The notes under the pieces are model-generated. The model saw only the letters and a program-made list of their open reading frames with translations, was not told the DNA's origin and did no database searches. Of a stretch of 64,000 nt of DNA, positions 25,845-33,530 are shown piece by piece. Numbering within the stretch: the first letter of the stretch is position 1; each line of letters opens with the position of its first letter. This DNA comes from Pseudomonas sp. TNT3 (GTDB taxonomy: Bacteria; Pseudomonadota; Gammaproteobacteria; Pseudomonadales; Pseudomonadaceae), in the NCBI RefSeq assembly GCF_010095445.2, contig NZ_WFGV02000003.1, positions 62,001 to 126,000 on the forward strand, read 5' to 3'. A program made the translations under genes and the position numbers.

Positions 25845-26942
25845 TTACAGCTTCTGTCGGATTCTCGAGTTGCTTAACTTAACGAAGGTGTCAGCGGCAG
25901 TCATGCGTCTGATACCGAGGATGCTAGAGCTACTAGAGCTAATAAAGCTACTCGAACTTCCAGAGCTTCCATAATTACTAGCGCCGCGCCTCTCACTTCC
26001 AATGCTGAAGTCACTATCTTGGAAGTCTTCAAACGCTGATTGCGGGCGTCTATTCCAATGATTTCCCGTCCTTTCTCCGGTTCTTTCATATCGGAAAGCT
26101 GGATCATTTTGAGGGCGTGTAAAGTGATTTGTACTAAACGGGCCAGCTTCGTTGTGAAGAGAGCCTTCAATTACAGATTTGTTATTTTTTGGAATGTTCC
26201 ATGATTCTGGAAGAGTGGGGCGGCTCTTAGGGTGGAACGGCAGGCCGCGCTTATGGAATGCCATGTACTCATCTAAATGCGTGAGAATGTCTTCGTTTGT
26301 CATGTTGGATGTTTTCACTGGAGGTTTCGGAGGTTCCGGAGATGGCTTCCTCCAAGCTGCCAATCGTTTCTGAATGGCCTTGAACGGGTTGTATCCTTTT
26401 GGAAAGAATGAAAAGTGCCCAGTCGGATCTGCCTGATTCACTGGATCTCCCACGCAATACGCATACGCATTCAACCCGCCCTTCCCGAAAGGACTCCAAC
26501 TGTCCGGGCTGTTAAACCGCATCAACACCGGGTTAAACGCTCGATAGCCATTCCCCAACAAATAACACCCGGTCACTGGATCAGGCCGTTCGCCGTTGAA
26601 GCCGAGCAGGCTGAGCAAGCCGCTGGCCAATGGGCGGTGACCGTAAGGTGTGTGGGTGATTGGCTGAGGAGTGGATGCAGTGAGCACGTTCAATACCGAA
26701 CGCTGTTGATCGGTGGCGAGCAGGCTGGTTTCCACAGTGTCCGACTGGCGCTGCTGTTGCGCCAGTAACTGGTCTGCATGCAGCATGATCGAATGCTGAA
26801 CGGCGCCGCTGATTTCCGTGACCAGACGATCTTTTTGATAAAAGCGCCGGGCGCTTTCCTGTCCTAATAGTGTGCAATCGCACAGCCGGTTCAGAGGGTC
26901 ATATCGGTATAGGCAAAACGGGCTGTTATTGACGTTCTGCAT
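25845..26942 (-). CDS. Short RHS-core (TccC-like) protein with Ser-rich C-terminal domain
   Basis: A 365-residue protein. ATG MQNVNNSPF is chosen since AGGAG lies 8 bases before it. Residues 1-176 are the RHS-associated core: LYRYDPLNRL, ARRFYQKDRL, QLLAQQQ, LLATDQQRSV, THTPYGHRPL, LLGFNGERPDPV, NGYRAFNPVLMRFNSPDSWS, and the junction NAYAYCVGDPVNQADPTGH. Residues 177-365 are unrelated to the other copies: Pro-rich start (PSPEPPKPP), a helix, many His/Asn/Arg, then a Ser-run near residues 322-341 and a basic end. The function of that tip is not recognised. It is the last of three genes from the 29.2 kb promoter; the gap to the gene before is 11 bases. Confidence 0.85.
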   Translation of the reverse strand: MQNVNNSPFCLYRYDPLNRLCDCTLLGQESARRFYQKDRLVTEISGAVQHSIMLHADQLLAQQQRQSDTVETSLLATDQQRSVLNVLTASTPQPITHTPYGHRPLASGLLSLLGFNGERPDPVTGCYLLGNGYRAFNPVLMRFNSPDSWSPFGKGGLNAYAYCVGDPVNQADPTGHFSFFPKGYNPFKAIQKRLAAWRKPSPEPPKPPVKTSNMTNEDILTHLDEYMAFHKRGLPFHPKSRPTLPESWNIPKNNKSVIEGSLHNEAGPFSTNHFTRPQNDPAFRYERTGERTGNHWNRRPQSAFEDFQDSDFSIGSERRGASNYGSSGSSSSFISSSSSSILGIRRMTAADTFVKLSNSRIRQKL

Positions 26943-26953
26943 AAAATCGACTC

Positions 26954-27961
26954 CTACCAAATATCCCCAAACGATGCTCTTATTTCTTCTGATACACGCT
27001 CAAGATCCTCGGCACGCCTGAGTTCTTGTACCCTTTCAATCTCGGGTAAGTACGGGCGGCGATTTCGTTCGGCGATGGTCTTTATAACTTCGGTGCGAGT
27101 ATAACCTGAGTCGACTGCATATTTTGGTGGTATACCTTTCACAGAGCCAAGCCCGACGGCATCTAATTTGAGTAGCCGTTCTAATGGTTCGCTGGCTGTT
27201 TCCATGTAGTTTATAAATTTCTTATGCCTGACCTCGCTGTTAACCACAGCATTCATCCGCTTGGACGTTGACGCGAATGAAGCCAGATCTTTTCCTGGCA
27301 AGTGATTGGAGATTTTATCGATCAGTTCGTTAGGCAAGCTATCTAACATTCGTGGTGAGGGACGAGGTGATGTTATGGGGGGCAGTTTTTTCGCAGCATT
27401 CATTGCATCTGGAAAGTGTTTTGCCATCAAATGAAGCCAGCTGACGTGACCTGTCTGATCAATCCTATTGACCGGATCCCCCATGCAATACGCATAAGCA
27501 TTCACCCCGCCACTCCCAAAGGGACTGGCATTGTCCGGACTGTTAAACCGCATCAACACCGGGTTAAACGCCCGATAGCCATTCCCTAGCAAATAACACC
27601 CGGTCACCGGATCCGACCGTTCGCCGTTGAAGCCGAGCAAGCTAAGCAAGCCGCTCGATAATGGGCGGTGGCCGTAGGGTGTGTAGGTTACTGGCCGAGG
27701 AGTGGTCGCATTGAGTGCGCTCAATACAGATCGCTGTTGATCGGTGGCGAGCAGGCTGGTTTCTACGGCATCAGTCCGGCGCTGCTGTTGCGCCAGTAAC
27801 TGGTCTCCGTGCTGCATGATCGAATGCTGTACGGCACCGCTGAATTCCGTGGCCAGGCGATCTTTTTGATAGAAGCGTCGGGCGCTTTGCTGTCCAGATA
27901 GCGAGCACGCGACCAGCTGATCCAGAGGGTCGTATTGGTAGTTGTAAAGGTATGATGACAT
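26954..27961 (-). CDS. Short RHS-core (TccC-like) protein with an F-box-like C-terminal domain
   Basis: A 335-residue protein. Residues 1-172 are the conserved core (FYQKDRLATEFSGAVQH, LLATDQQRSV, TPYGHRPLSS, GYRAFNPVLMRFNSPDNASP, AYAYCMGDPVNRIDQTGH). The C-terminal domain has a strong F-box match at about 206-243: LDSLPNELIDKISNHLPG, then KDLASFASTSKRMNAVVNSE, with the characteristic LP-x-E-L-x(3)-I-x(3)-L and later D-L-x(3)-x-S-x-R spacing. F-boxes recruit the eukaryotic SCF ubiquitin ligase, so a host-directed role is inferred. The rest (about 250-335) has charged helices. The C-terminal DNA is AT-rich compared with the core. It is the middle gene of a three-gene unit. Confidence 0.85.
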   Translation of the reverse strand: MSSYLYNYQYDPLDQLVACSLSGQQSARRFYQKDRLATEFSGAVQHSIMQHGDQLLAQQQRRTDAVETSLLATDQQRSVLSALNATTPRPVTYTPYGHRPLSSGLLSLLGFNGERSDPVTGCYLLGNGYRAFNPVLMRFNSPDNASPFGSGGVNAYAYCMGDPVNRIDQTGHVSWLHLMAKHFPDAMNAAKKLPPITSPRPSPRMLDSLPNELIDKISNHLPGKDLASFASTSKRMNAVVNSEVRHKKFINYMETASEPLERLLKLDAVGLGSVKGIPPKYAVDSGYTRTEVIKTIAERNRRPYLPEIERVQELRRAEDLERVSEEIRASFGDIW

Positions 27962-28014
27962 TGCGTGTATACCTATGGGTTGGTGGACTCAGGAAAGCGG
28001 AAGAGCGGGAATAA

Positions 28015-29133
28015 TTATGGTGTGAATTTGATAGGCTTGAAGTTGTGTGGTGTATTGCGATCTATGGGTGCCTTCCGGATGTAATGGGCTTGATGGTGGA
28101 AAGTGTTAACAAATTCATAGGGCTCTAGTGGAAACTGGTTTTTTACAGCACTAAACAATTTTTCCATTATCTCCGGTAAGGGCGCACTAGGGACTTCCCC
28201 GATATAGCCTTTGGTGGGCGTTTTGCTTAGTTTTGAAAATGCTGCGGCAAATGAGCTGTTTCCTCCGTTGCCTGAGAAGCAGGCAATGATCCGAATATTC
28301 GCAAAGTCCTCGAAGTTTGTTTTTCCTTTGACAGAGTTCCACAGCCGTTCGGCACTCCAAAGCTCGCCGTTAACCCCTATTCTGGATGTTTGGTCAATGG
28401 CCGTTTCCTCTCCGTGTGCCTCAAAATTCAGGCGTCGTTTGCCTTTGTAAATATCCTCGAAGGAATACGCGCCTTCCCCAACTCGCTGGATATTCAACAT
28501 GTTGCCGCTGCTTGGTTTCTTTAGAAGTGCTCGGGAGGATTGAACTTCCAAGGGTTCGTTCATGCGGCTTATCATTTTCAGATTCGCTTTGACTAACCTC
28601 CAACTTTTTCCTGTTGAATCGTATCGATTGACCGGCTCACCTGAGCAATACGCATATGCATTCATCCCGCCCTTCCCAAACGGACTCCAACTGTCCGGGC
28701 TATTGAATCTCATCAACACCGGGTTAAACGCCCGATACCCATTCCCCAGCAAATAATGCCCGGTCACCGGATCCGGCCATTCGCCGTTGAAGCCGAGCAG
28801 GCTGAGTAGGCCGCTGGCCAATGGGCGGTGGCCGTAAGGTGTGTAGGTTATAGGCCGAGGAGTGGTCGCATTGAGTGCGCTCAATACAGATCGCTGTTGG
28901 TCGGTGGCGAGCAGACGGGTTTCCATGGCGTCAGTCTGGCGCTGCTGTTGCGCCAGCAGGTGATCGTCGTGCTGCATGATCGAGTGTTGGACGGTGCTAT
29001 TGATCTCTGTGGCCAAGCGATCCTTCTGATAAAAGCGCCGGGCGCTTTCCTGTTCAGACAGTTTGCAGTCGACCAGCCGATCGAGAGCGTCGTAGTGATA
29101 GCTGCAAAGCGGCGTTTTACTGTGGGTCTGCAT
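28015..29133 (-). CDS. Short RHS-core (TccC-like) protein with caspase-like C-terminal domain
   Basis: A 372-residue protein. The core runs to about residue 176 (CSYHYDALDRL, ARRFYQKDRLATEINS, LLATDQQRSV, LLGFNGEWPDPV, NAYAYCSGEPVNRYDSTGK). The tip contains LNFEAHGEE (His240) and, 45 residues later, IRIIACFSGNGG (Cys285) followed by a helix and NFHHQ-like segments. This His-Gly then Cys-x-Ser-Gly arrangement with strands before each is that of clan CD (caspase/C80/CHAT-like) cysteine proteases. Toxin activity is inferred. GGGAG stands about 9 bases before the ATG; the 16-bp palindrome lies 69 bases upstream. First gene of the unit. Confidence 0.85.
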   Translation of the reverse strand: MQTHSKTPLCSYHYDALDRLVDCKLSEQESARRFYQKDRLATEINSTVQHSIMQHDDHLLAQQQRQTDAMETRLLATDQQRSVLSALNATTPRPITYTPYGHRPLASGLLSLLGFNGEWPDPVTGHYLLGNGYRAFNPVLMRFNSPDSWSPFGKGGMNAYAYCSGEPVNRYDSTGKSWRLVKANLKMISRMNEPLEVQSSRALLKKPSSGNMLNIQRVGEGAYSFEDIYKGKRRLNFEAHGEETAIDQTSRIGVNGELWSAERLWNSVKGKTNFEDFANIRIIACFSGNGGNSSFAAAFSKLSKTPTKGYIGEVPSAPLPEIMEKLFSAVKNQFPLEPYEFVNTFHHQAHYIRKAPIDRNTPHNFKPIKFTP

Positions 29134-29201
29134 GGGCGTTGGCTCCCTGGAGTGGGCATCGATCAGGGATAAACAGTGACTTAATCCACTGGTATTGGGT
29201 A

Positions 29202-29217
29202 CTAGCAGAACTGTTAG
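29202..29217. promoter_or_regulatory. RHS upstream palindrome, copy 1
   Basis: CTAGCAGAACTGTTAG, an interrupted palindrome (CTA-N-CAG-NN-CTG-N-TAG), lies 69 bases upstream of the first ATG of the three-gene RHS unit. Equivalent sites stand at the same distance before the other RHS units. Role (promoter element, operator or recombination site) unknown. Confidence 0.65.
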
Positions 29218-29427
29218 GGTCGACGCGCTTTCAGGTCTCCCGGGGCCTTCGTCACAGCATCAAAACTTGCCATTCATCGCATAGCATCCGGGGTTTCACA
29301 CTTCCTATACGTACGCTGCGTGAAAATGGATACATGGCCGAGGAACATGCCCGCTGATGCCCGGTCCAATCGGAAGGTTTTTCCGTTCCTGAGTGGGCGG
29401 TTTTTCATGACGCAAGAGGATGTCTGG

Positions 29428-29982
29428 ATGAAGATTTCACGCGGTTTTGCACTGGCTTCGCTGATGAGTCTGGCGGCCAGCCCGGTCTTTGCTCAGTTCA
29501 GCCTGAACGATGCGGCCAATGCCATTTCAGGCATGAAGGGTGATAACGCAGCGACAGCGGCAGCACCGACTCCGGAAACGGCGGACCTGCTGGGCGCGCT
29601 TAGCCAGTTGAACGTGACGCCGCAACAGGCCGTGGGCGGTACCAGCGCGATGCTGGGGTTGGCGAAAAATCAATTGAGCTCGACTGACTATTCCGAGTTG
29701 GCCAAAAGCGTGCCGGGAATCGACAAGTTGTCCGGTGGCGGGCAATTGGGTGCGCTCGCCGGTTTACTTGGCTCATCGGGCAAATCGGCGGGGCTGGAAA
29801 ACGCCCTCGGCAATGTGAAGGACACCAATGACCTGAACAGTGCATTCAGCGCGTTGGGCATGGACAGCGGCATGATCGGCCAGTTTGCCCCGGTGATCCT
29901 GCAGTACCTCGGTCAGCAGGGCGTTGGCGGTTCGCTGCTGCAAAGCCTGGGCGGAATCTGGGGCGCCGGTACCGGTAGTTGA
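29428..29982 (+). CDS. DUF2780 family secreted protein
   Basis: A 184-residue protein. The ATG at MKISRGFALASL (GAGGA upstream) begins a signal peptide ending SLAASPVFA-QFS; the frame is open upstream but without such a signal. The mature part is low-complexity, Gly/Leu/Ser-rich helices: GALSQLNVTPQQAVGGTSAML, LGAFAGLL-type and LLQSLGGIW. This is the DUF2780 pattern (VcgC/VcgE-like small secreted proteins). Function unknown; periplasmic location likely. It ends only one base before the stop of the convergent acyltransferase gene. Confidence 0.75.
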   Translation: MKISRGFALASLMSLAASPVFAQFSLNDAANAISGMKGDNAATAAAPTPETADLLGALSQLNVTPQQAVGGTSAMLGLAKNQLSSTDYSELAKSVPGIDKLSGGGQLGALAGLLGSSGKSAGLENALGNVKDTNDLNSAFSALGMDSGMIGQFAPVILQYLGQQGVGGSLLQSLGGIWGAGTGS

Positions 29983-29983
29983 A

Positions 29984-30871
29984 TCAACGGCGTTCGGCGC
30001 GCAACGCGTCGATGCGCTGATCTTTTTCGATCCAGAGCTGGTTGACCCAGTTCTGGATTTGTACGCGAAACACCGGATCGTTTTCGTAATCGCCTTGCCA
30101 CAGGGTAGGGTCGAGTTCGCGGGTCTTGATGTCGATGATGACCCTTGGCACGTTGCCGCTGATCAAATCCCAGAACCCCGGAATCTTTTCCTGCGGATAC
30201 ACGACGGTCACATCGAGGATGGCGTCCAGCTGTTCACCCATGGCTGCCAGCACAAATGCCACGCCACCCGCCTTGGGTTTGAGCAGGTGCGTGAACGGCG
30301 ATTGCTGCTGACGGCTTTTCGCCGGCGTAAATCGTGTGCCTTCCAGGTAGTTGACCACCGTAACCGGCTGGCGCTTGAACAGCTCGCACGCGGCTTTGGT
30401 GATCTTCAGATCCTTGCCCGCAAGCTCGGGATGTTTGGCCAGAAAGGCCTTGGTGTAGCGTTTCATGAACGGGTAATCGAGAGCCCACCACGCCAGCCCC
30501 AGAAACGGTACCCAGATCAGTTCTTTCTTGAGGAAGAATTTGAAGAACGGCGTGCGCCGGTTCAACGTCTGGATCAAGGCCGGAATGTCGACCCAGGATT
30601 GGTGGTTGCTGACCACCAGGTAGGAGGTGTCGCCCCGCAGATCGTCGCCACCGCGAATGTCCCATTGGGTGGGGATGCACAGGCGGAAGATCAGCTTGTC
30701 GATTTCGGCCCAGGTCTCTGCGATCCACATCACCGCCCAGGAGGCGACATCGCGAAAGCGGCCAGGCAGGACAAGTTTTAACAAGGCGAACACCATCAGC
30801 GGTCCGATCAGGACGAGGGTGTTGAGCAACAGCAGCAGGGTGACGAAACAGCCGGTGAGCAGGCGGCGCAT
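29984..30871 (-). CDS. PlsC-type acyltransferase (1-acylglycerol-3-phosphate acyltransferase-like)
   Basis: A 295-residue inner-membrane enzyme. An N-terminal hydrophobic region (LLTGCFVTLLLLLNTLVLIGPLM) is followed by the acyltransferase box NHQSWVD (HX4D) near residue 89. The LKKELIWVPFLG block and EGTR motif (VVNYLEGTRFTP) follow. This size class, with the long C-terminal part, is like YihG and related phospholipid acyltransferases. The substrate is probably lysophosphatidate or a related lipid, unproven. Convergent with the DUF2780 gene. Confidence 0.85.
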   Translation of the reverse strand: MRRLLTGCFVTLLLLLNTLVLIGPLMVFALLKLVLPGRFRDVASWAVMWIAETWAEIDKLIFRLCIPTQWDIRGGDDLRGDTSYLVVSNHQSWVDIPALIQTLNRRTPFFKFFLKKELIWVPFLGLAWWALDYPFMKRYTKAFLAKHPELAGKDLKITKAACELFKRQPVTVVNYLEGTRFTPAKSRQQQSPFTHLLKPKAGGVAFVLAAMGEQLDAILDVTVVYPQEKIPGFWDLISGNVPRVIIDIKTRELDPTLWQGDYENDPVFRVQIQNWVNQLWIEKDQRIDALRAERR

Positions 30872-31079
30872 AAGTAACTCTTGGAATCATTTGGGCGCGC
30901 CATGATAAGCAGCTTCGGGCGACAGGCCAAATCGGTGACGACGAATGTTTCACTTTTGGCTGGGTATGCTTTGCTCAAGTGTTGTGTTGAATGTGCCAGC
31001 TATGCGGCCTCACGGGCGAACGAATAACTCACAGACTGTCTAAAATCCCGCTGCCCACCTTTCCAAGGAAGCCCATTAC

Positions 31080-31586
31080 GTGAAATCCCTTCTTGCACTG
31101 CTTTCCCTCGTGGCCCTGCCGGTTCTGGCCGCCGAGCCGACGCTGTACGGTCGATACGAATACATTGCGCTGCCGGAAATCGGTGGCGAAGTGCTCAAGG
31201 CCAAGATGGACACCGGCGCCCTGACGGCATCGCTGTCAGCCAAAGACATCGAAATGTTTACCCGTGATGGCGATGAGTGGGTGCGTTTCCGTCTTGCCAC
31301 CAAGGACGCCAGTAACAAGGTTTACGAACACAAGATCGCGCGGATCAGCAAGATCAAAACCCGCTCGGAAGAGGACGCGGATGACGATGAAGCGACCGCG
31401 CCGACCAAGCGGCCGGTGGTTGATCTGGAGCTGTGCCTGGGTAACGTCAAGCGTACGGTCGAAGTCAATCTGACGGATCGCAGCAGCTTCAACTATCCGT
31501 TGCTGATCGGGGCGAAGGCGCTGCGTGAGTTTGGCGCGGCGGTGAATCCGGCTCGACGGTTTACGGCGGATAAGCCGGATTGTTGA
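31080..31586 (+). CDS. Retropepsin-like (DUF785/RimB-type) zinc-family protease
   Basis: A 168-residue periplasmic protein with a GTG start (AGGAA upstream) and signal peptide KSLLALLSLVALPVLA-AEP. The aspartyl-protease motif MDTGALTASLSA comes early, and NYPLLIGAKALREFGAAVNP near the end resembles the retropepsin flap/strand region. The middle has an unusually acidic spacer (EEDADDDEATAP). Such proteins are annotated as ATP-dependent zinc proteases or RimK-associated proteases; the true partner is unknown. It stands alone between two RHS regions; its stop is 9 bases from the convergent RHS stop. Confidence 0.75.
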   Translation: MKSLLALLSLVALPVLAAEPTLYGRYEYIALPEIGGEVLKAKMDTGALTASLSAKDIEMFTRDGDEWVRFRLATKDASNKVYEHKIARISKIKTRSEEDADDDEATAPTKRPVVDLELCLGNVKRTVEVNLTDRSSFNYPLLIGAKALREFGAAVNPARRFTADKPDC

Positions 31587-31594
31587 TCGGGTGA

Positions 31595-32449
31595 TTATTT
31601 TCGTCCTCCGGTTCTGATGGTTCTTTGGACTTGCGCATTGGGGGGCGTTTTCAATTCGGAATTCATTGCCCTATAAAGTTTCGCGTGAGTACCGGTTAGA
31701 TCTGTGGTGAATTGGGAAATAACAAAGTCACTGACCGGATCGTTTCGTTTCGATGCATAGAAAGCCTCCATGTCATCGAGTGAGTCCGGGATCTGTCCCA
31801 GTGATTTTGTCCTGCGATTCATCAGGTTGCTTCTCGGTTGATGGGAAGCGCCTTGCGTTGCGGATGGCGCTGGCATATTTCTTTTGTTTGCTAGGCCAAA
31901 CTTCTTAAGTGCGGCGGCTTGAGCATCGATTTCTCGTTGTGTGAATGCGTTGATGTCGATATCAGCGCTCTTGGTTGGAGTTGAGGGAGGCGGTCCGCTT
32001 TTCGCGGAGCTAATATGGCTCATAACGACTTTTTTCGACGTCGGCGAGATCTTAGGTCTCATTGCTTTCCATCCAAGACCGTACTTCGCGAGAGCTGTAC
32101 CAATTCCCAAGATATGCCCGGTAGGATCAGTTCGATTGCGAGGATCCCCCCCGCAATACGCATACGCATTCAACCCACCCGCTCCAAACGGACTCCAACT
32201 ATCCGGGCTGTTAAACCGCATCAACACCGGGTTGAACTGCCGATATCCATTCCCCAGATGATAATGCCCGGTCAGCGCGTCCGGCGGTTCGCCGTTGAAC
32301 CCGATCAGGGTGAGCAAGCCATTCTCCGGTGAACGATGACCATAGGGCGTGTAGGCGGTGGATCGGGGTTCGTTCCCGTCCAGGGTGTTCAACACCGACT
32401 GCTGTTGATCGGTCGCCAGTAAAAGTGTTTTGCAAGTATGTAGAGGCAT
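31595..32449 (-). CDS. N-terminally short RHS-core protein, basic unknown C-terminal domain
   Basis: A 284-residue protein. The core begins late (KTLLLATDQQQSVLNTLDGN) and lacks the YDPLDRL/FYQKDRLATE first third of the longer copies. It continues TAYTPYGHRS, IGFNGEPPDAL, NGYRQFNPVLMRFNSPDSWS, to NAYAYCGGDPRNRTDPTGH (about residue 112). The C-terminal 170 residues are basic, rich in Ser/Pro/Lys (SKKVVMSHISSAKSGPPPS; AKLYRAMNSELKTPP) with no recognised domain. AGGAG is 8 bases before the ATG. Instead of a good palindrome it has a decayed one (32518-32533) at the standard 69-base offset. Confidence 0.8.
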   Translation of the reverse strand: MPLHTCKTLLLATDQQQSVLNTLDGNEPRSTAYTPYGHRSPENGLLTLIGFNGEPPDALTGHYHLGNGYRQFNPVLMRFNSPDSWSPFGAGGLNAYAYCGGDPRNRTDPTGHILGIGTALAKYGLGWKAMRPKISPTSKKVVMSHISSAKSGPPPSTPTKSADIDINAFTQREIDAQAAALKKFGLANKRNMPAPSATQGASHQPRSNLMNRRTKSLGQIPDSLDDMEAFYASKRNDPVSDFVISQFTTDLTGTHAKLYRAMNSELKTPPNAQVQRTIRTGGRK

Positions 32450-32517
32450 TGCTGATCTCCTTGAAAAGATCCCGATACTGGGTATCCCGGTATAAGTCCT
32501 GTGTCAGCGCCTGCCTC

Positions 32518-32533
32518 CTGGCAAAACGGTGAA
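32518..32533. promoter_or_regulatory. Decayed copy of the RHS upstream palindrome
   Basis: CTGGCAAAACGGTGAA matches 10 of 16 positions of the CTATCAGAACTGTTAG palindrome, at exactly the same distance (69 bases) from the next RHS ATG. Preceded by the shared GCCT(A/C)C segment. Likely a degenerate relative. Confidence 0.4.
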
Positions 32534-32605
32534 GTTGACGCTCATTGCTATTCACGACTAGACACTGCCTGATGCCGGTCATCGGTTACGACAAATGGGT
32601 GATCA

Positions 32606-33376
32606 TCACGTGTTTCGAACCTGCCTGTTCTGAATGACAGGCTCGGGAAGTTTCGAGGCCTGTATTTTTAGACGTGCAAAATCACTATCACCCCCTATCA
32701 CATCCCTGTTTCGGGAGCGTGGTGGTCTCACTGCCGCCACCTGACCGGGCGCAGGCGGCGGGACGACATTATTGGCAAGTGCAATGGGTTGCTCTTCGCT
32801 GACTGCTAGTTCAAGGGCTTTGCGAAACTGGACATCTATAGTGCTCGGGAGGGTGCGTGGATTCTTTATCTGCGTCGTTGGTGTGATAGATCCGGTCCCG
32901 GGAAGGCCGGTACTACCGGCGATAGTTTTGGCGGTGTCTCCCATTGAAGGTGCAACAACCTCCGGAATCTTCAAAAGGTTTTTTCCGGGAGACGCAACCT
33001 CGGTGGCAGAGGCCGTTAGTTTTATTAAGGGTTTAAACATATGCCCGGTTCGGTCATTTCGGTTGACTGGCTCCCCCCCGCAATACGCATACGCATTCAA
33101 CCCACCTTCCCCAAACGGACTCCAACTGTCCGGACTGTTAAACCGCATCAACACCGGGTTGAACTGCCGATAACCATTCCCCAAATGATAATGCCCGCTT
33201 AGCGCGTCCGGCGGTTCGCCGTTGAACCCCAGCAGGCTGAGCAAGCCATTCTCCGGTGAACGATGCCCATAGGGCGTATAGGCGATGGAACGAGGCCCGT
33301 TCCCGTCCAGAGTGTTCAACACCGACTGCTGTTGATCGGTCGCCAGCAGCATTGTTTTTCGAGTGCGCGCGGACAT
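32606..33376 (-). CDS. N-terminally short RHS-core protein, Pro-rich C-terminal domain
   Basis: A 256-residue protein closely similar to the previous one in the core (TMLLATDQQQSVLNTLDGN to NAYAYCGGEPVNRNDRTGH, ending about residue 112). Its own C-terminal part is unrelated: first a small-residue, Thr/Ser-rich linker (IAGSTGLPGTGSITPTT), then VQFRKALELAVSEEQPIAL, then a Pro-rich and basic stretch (PPPAPGQVAAVRPPRSRNR). No domain recognised. ATG is preceded by GGAG (ATGGAGATC). It follows the same-strand order of the palindrome at 33444-33459, which is 68 bases upstream. Confidence 0.8.
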   Translation of the reverse strand: MSARTRKTMLLATDQQQSVLNTLDGNGPRSIAYTPYGHRSPENGLLSLLGFNGEPPDALSGHYHLGNGYRQFNPVLMRFNSPDSWSPFGEGGLNAYAYCGGEPVNRNDRTGHMFKPLIKLTASATEVASPGKNLLKIPEVVAPSMGDTAKTIAGSTGLPGTGSITPTTQIKNPRTLPSTIDVQFRKALELAVSEEQPIALANNVVPPPAPGQVAAVRPPRSRNRDVIGGDSDFARLKIQASKLPEPVIQNRQVRNT

Positions 33377-33443
33377 CGCTGATCTCCATAAAAGATCCCA
33401 ATAGCGGGTGTCTCAGCATCAACCCTTTACCGACCCCTGCCTA

Positions 33444-33459
33444 CTATCAGAACTGTTAG
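33444..33459. promoter_or_regulatory. RHS upstream palindrome, copy 2
   Basis: CTATCAGAACTGTTAG, preceded by CCTGCCTA on the plus strand, 68 bases upstream of the RHS ATG at 33376. It also lies 71 bases from the creB start in the other direction, so it could act on both. Confidence 0.65.
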
Positions 33460-33530
33460 GTTCACTGCCGATTGACGCCCAACCCACCTTGGTTCACCGT
33501 TCGACCATTCCTTAGCCGCGCCCGGATGCC

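Noticed and set aside
26415..26768. Plus-strand frames inside RHS cores
   Set aside because: Appear in the same place in each core copy because the cores are duplicates; antisense shadows.
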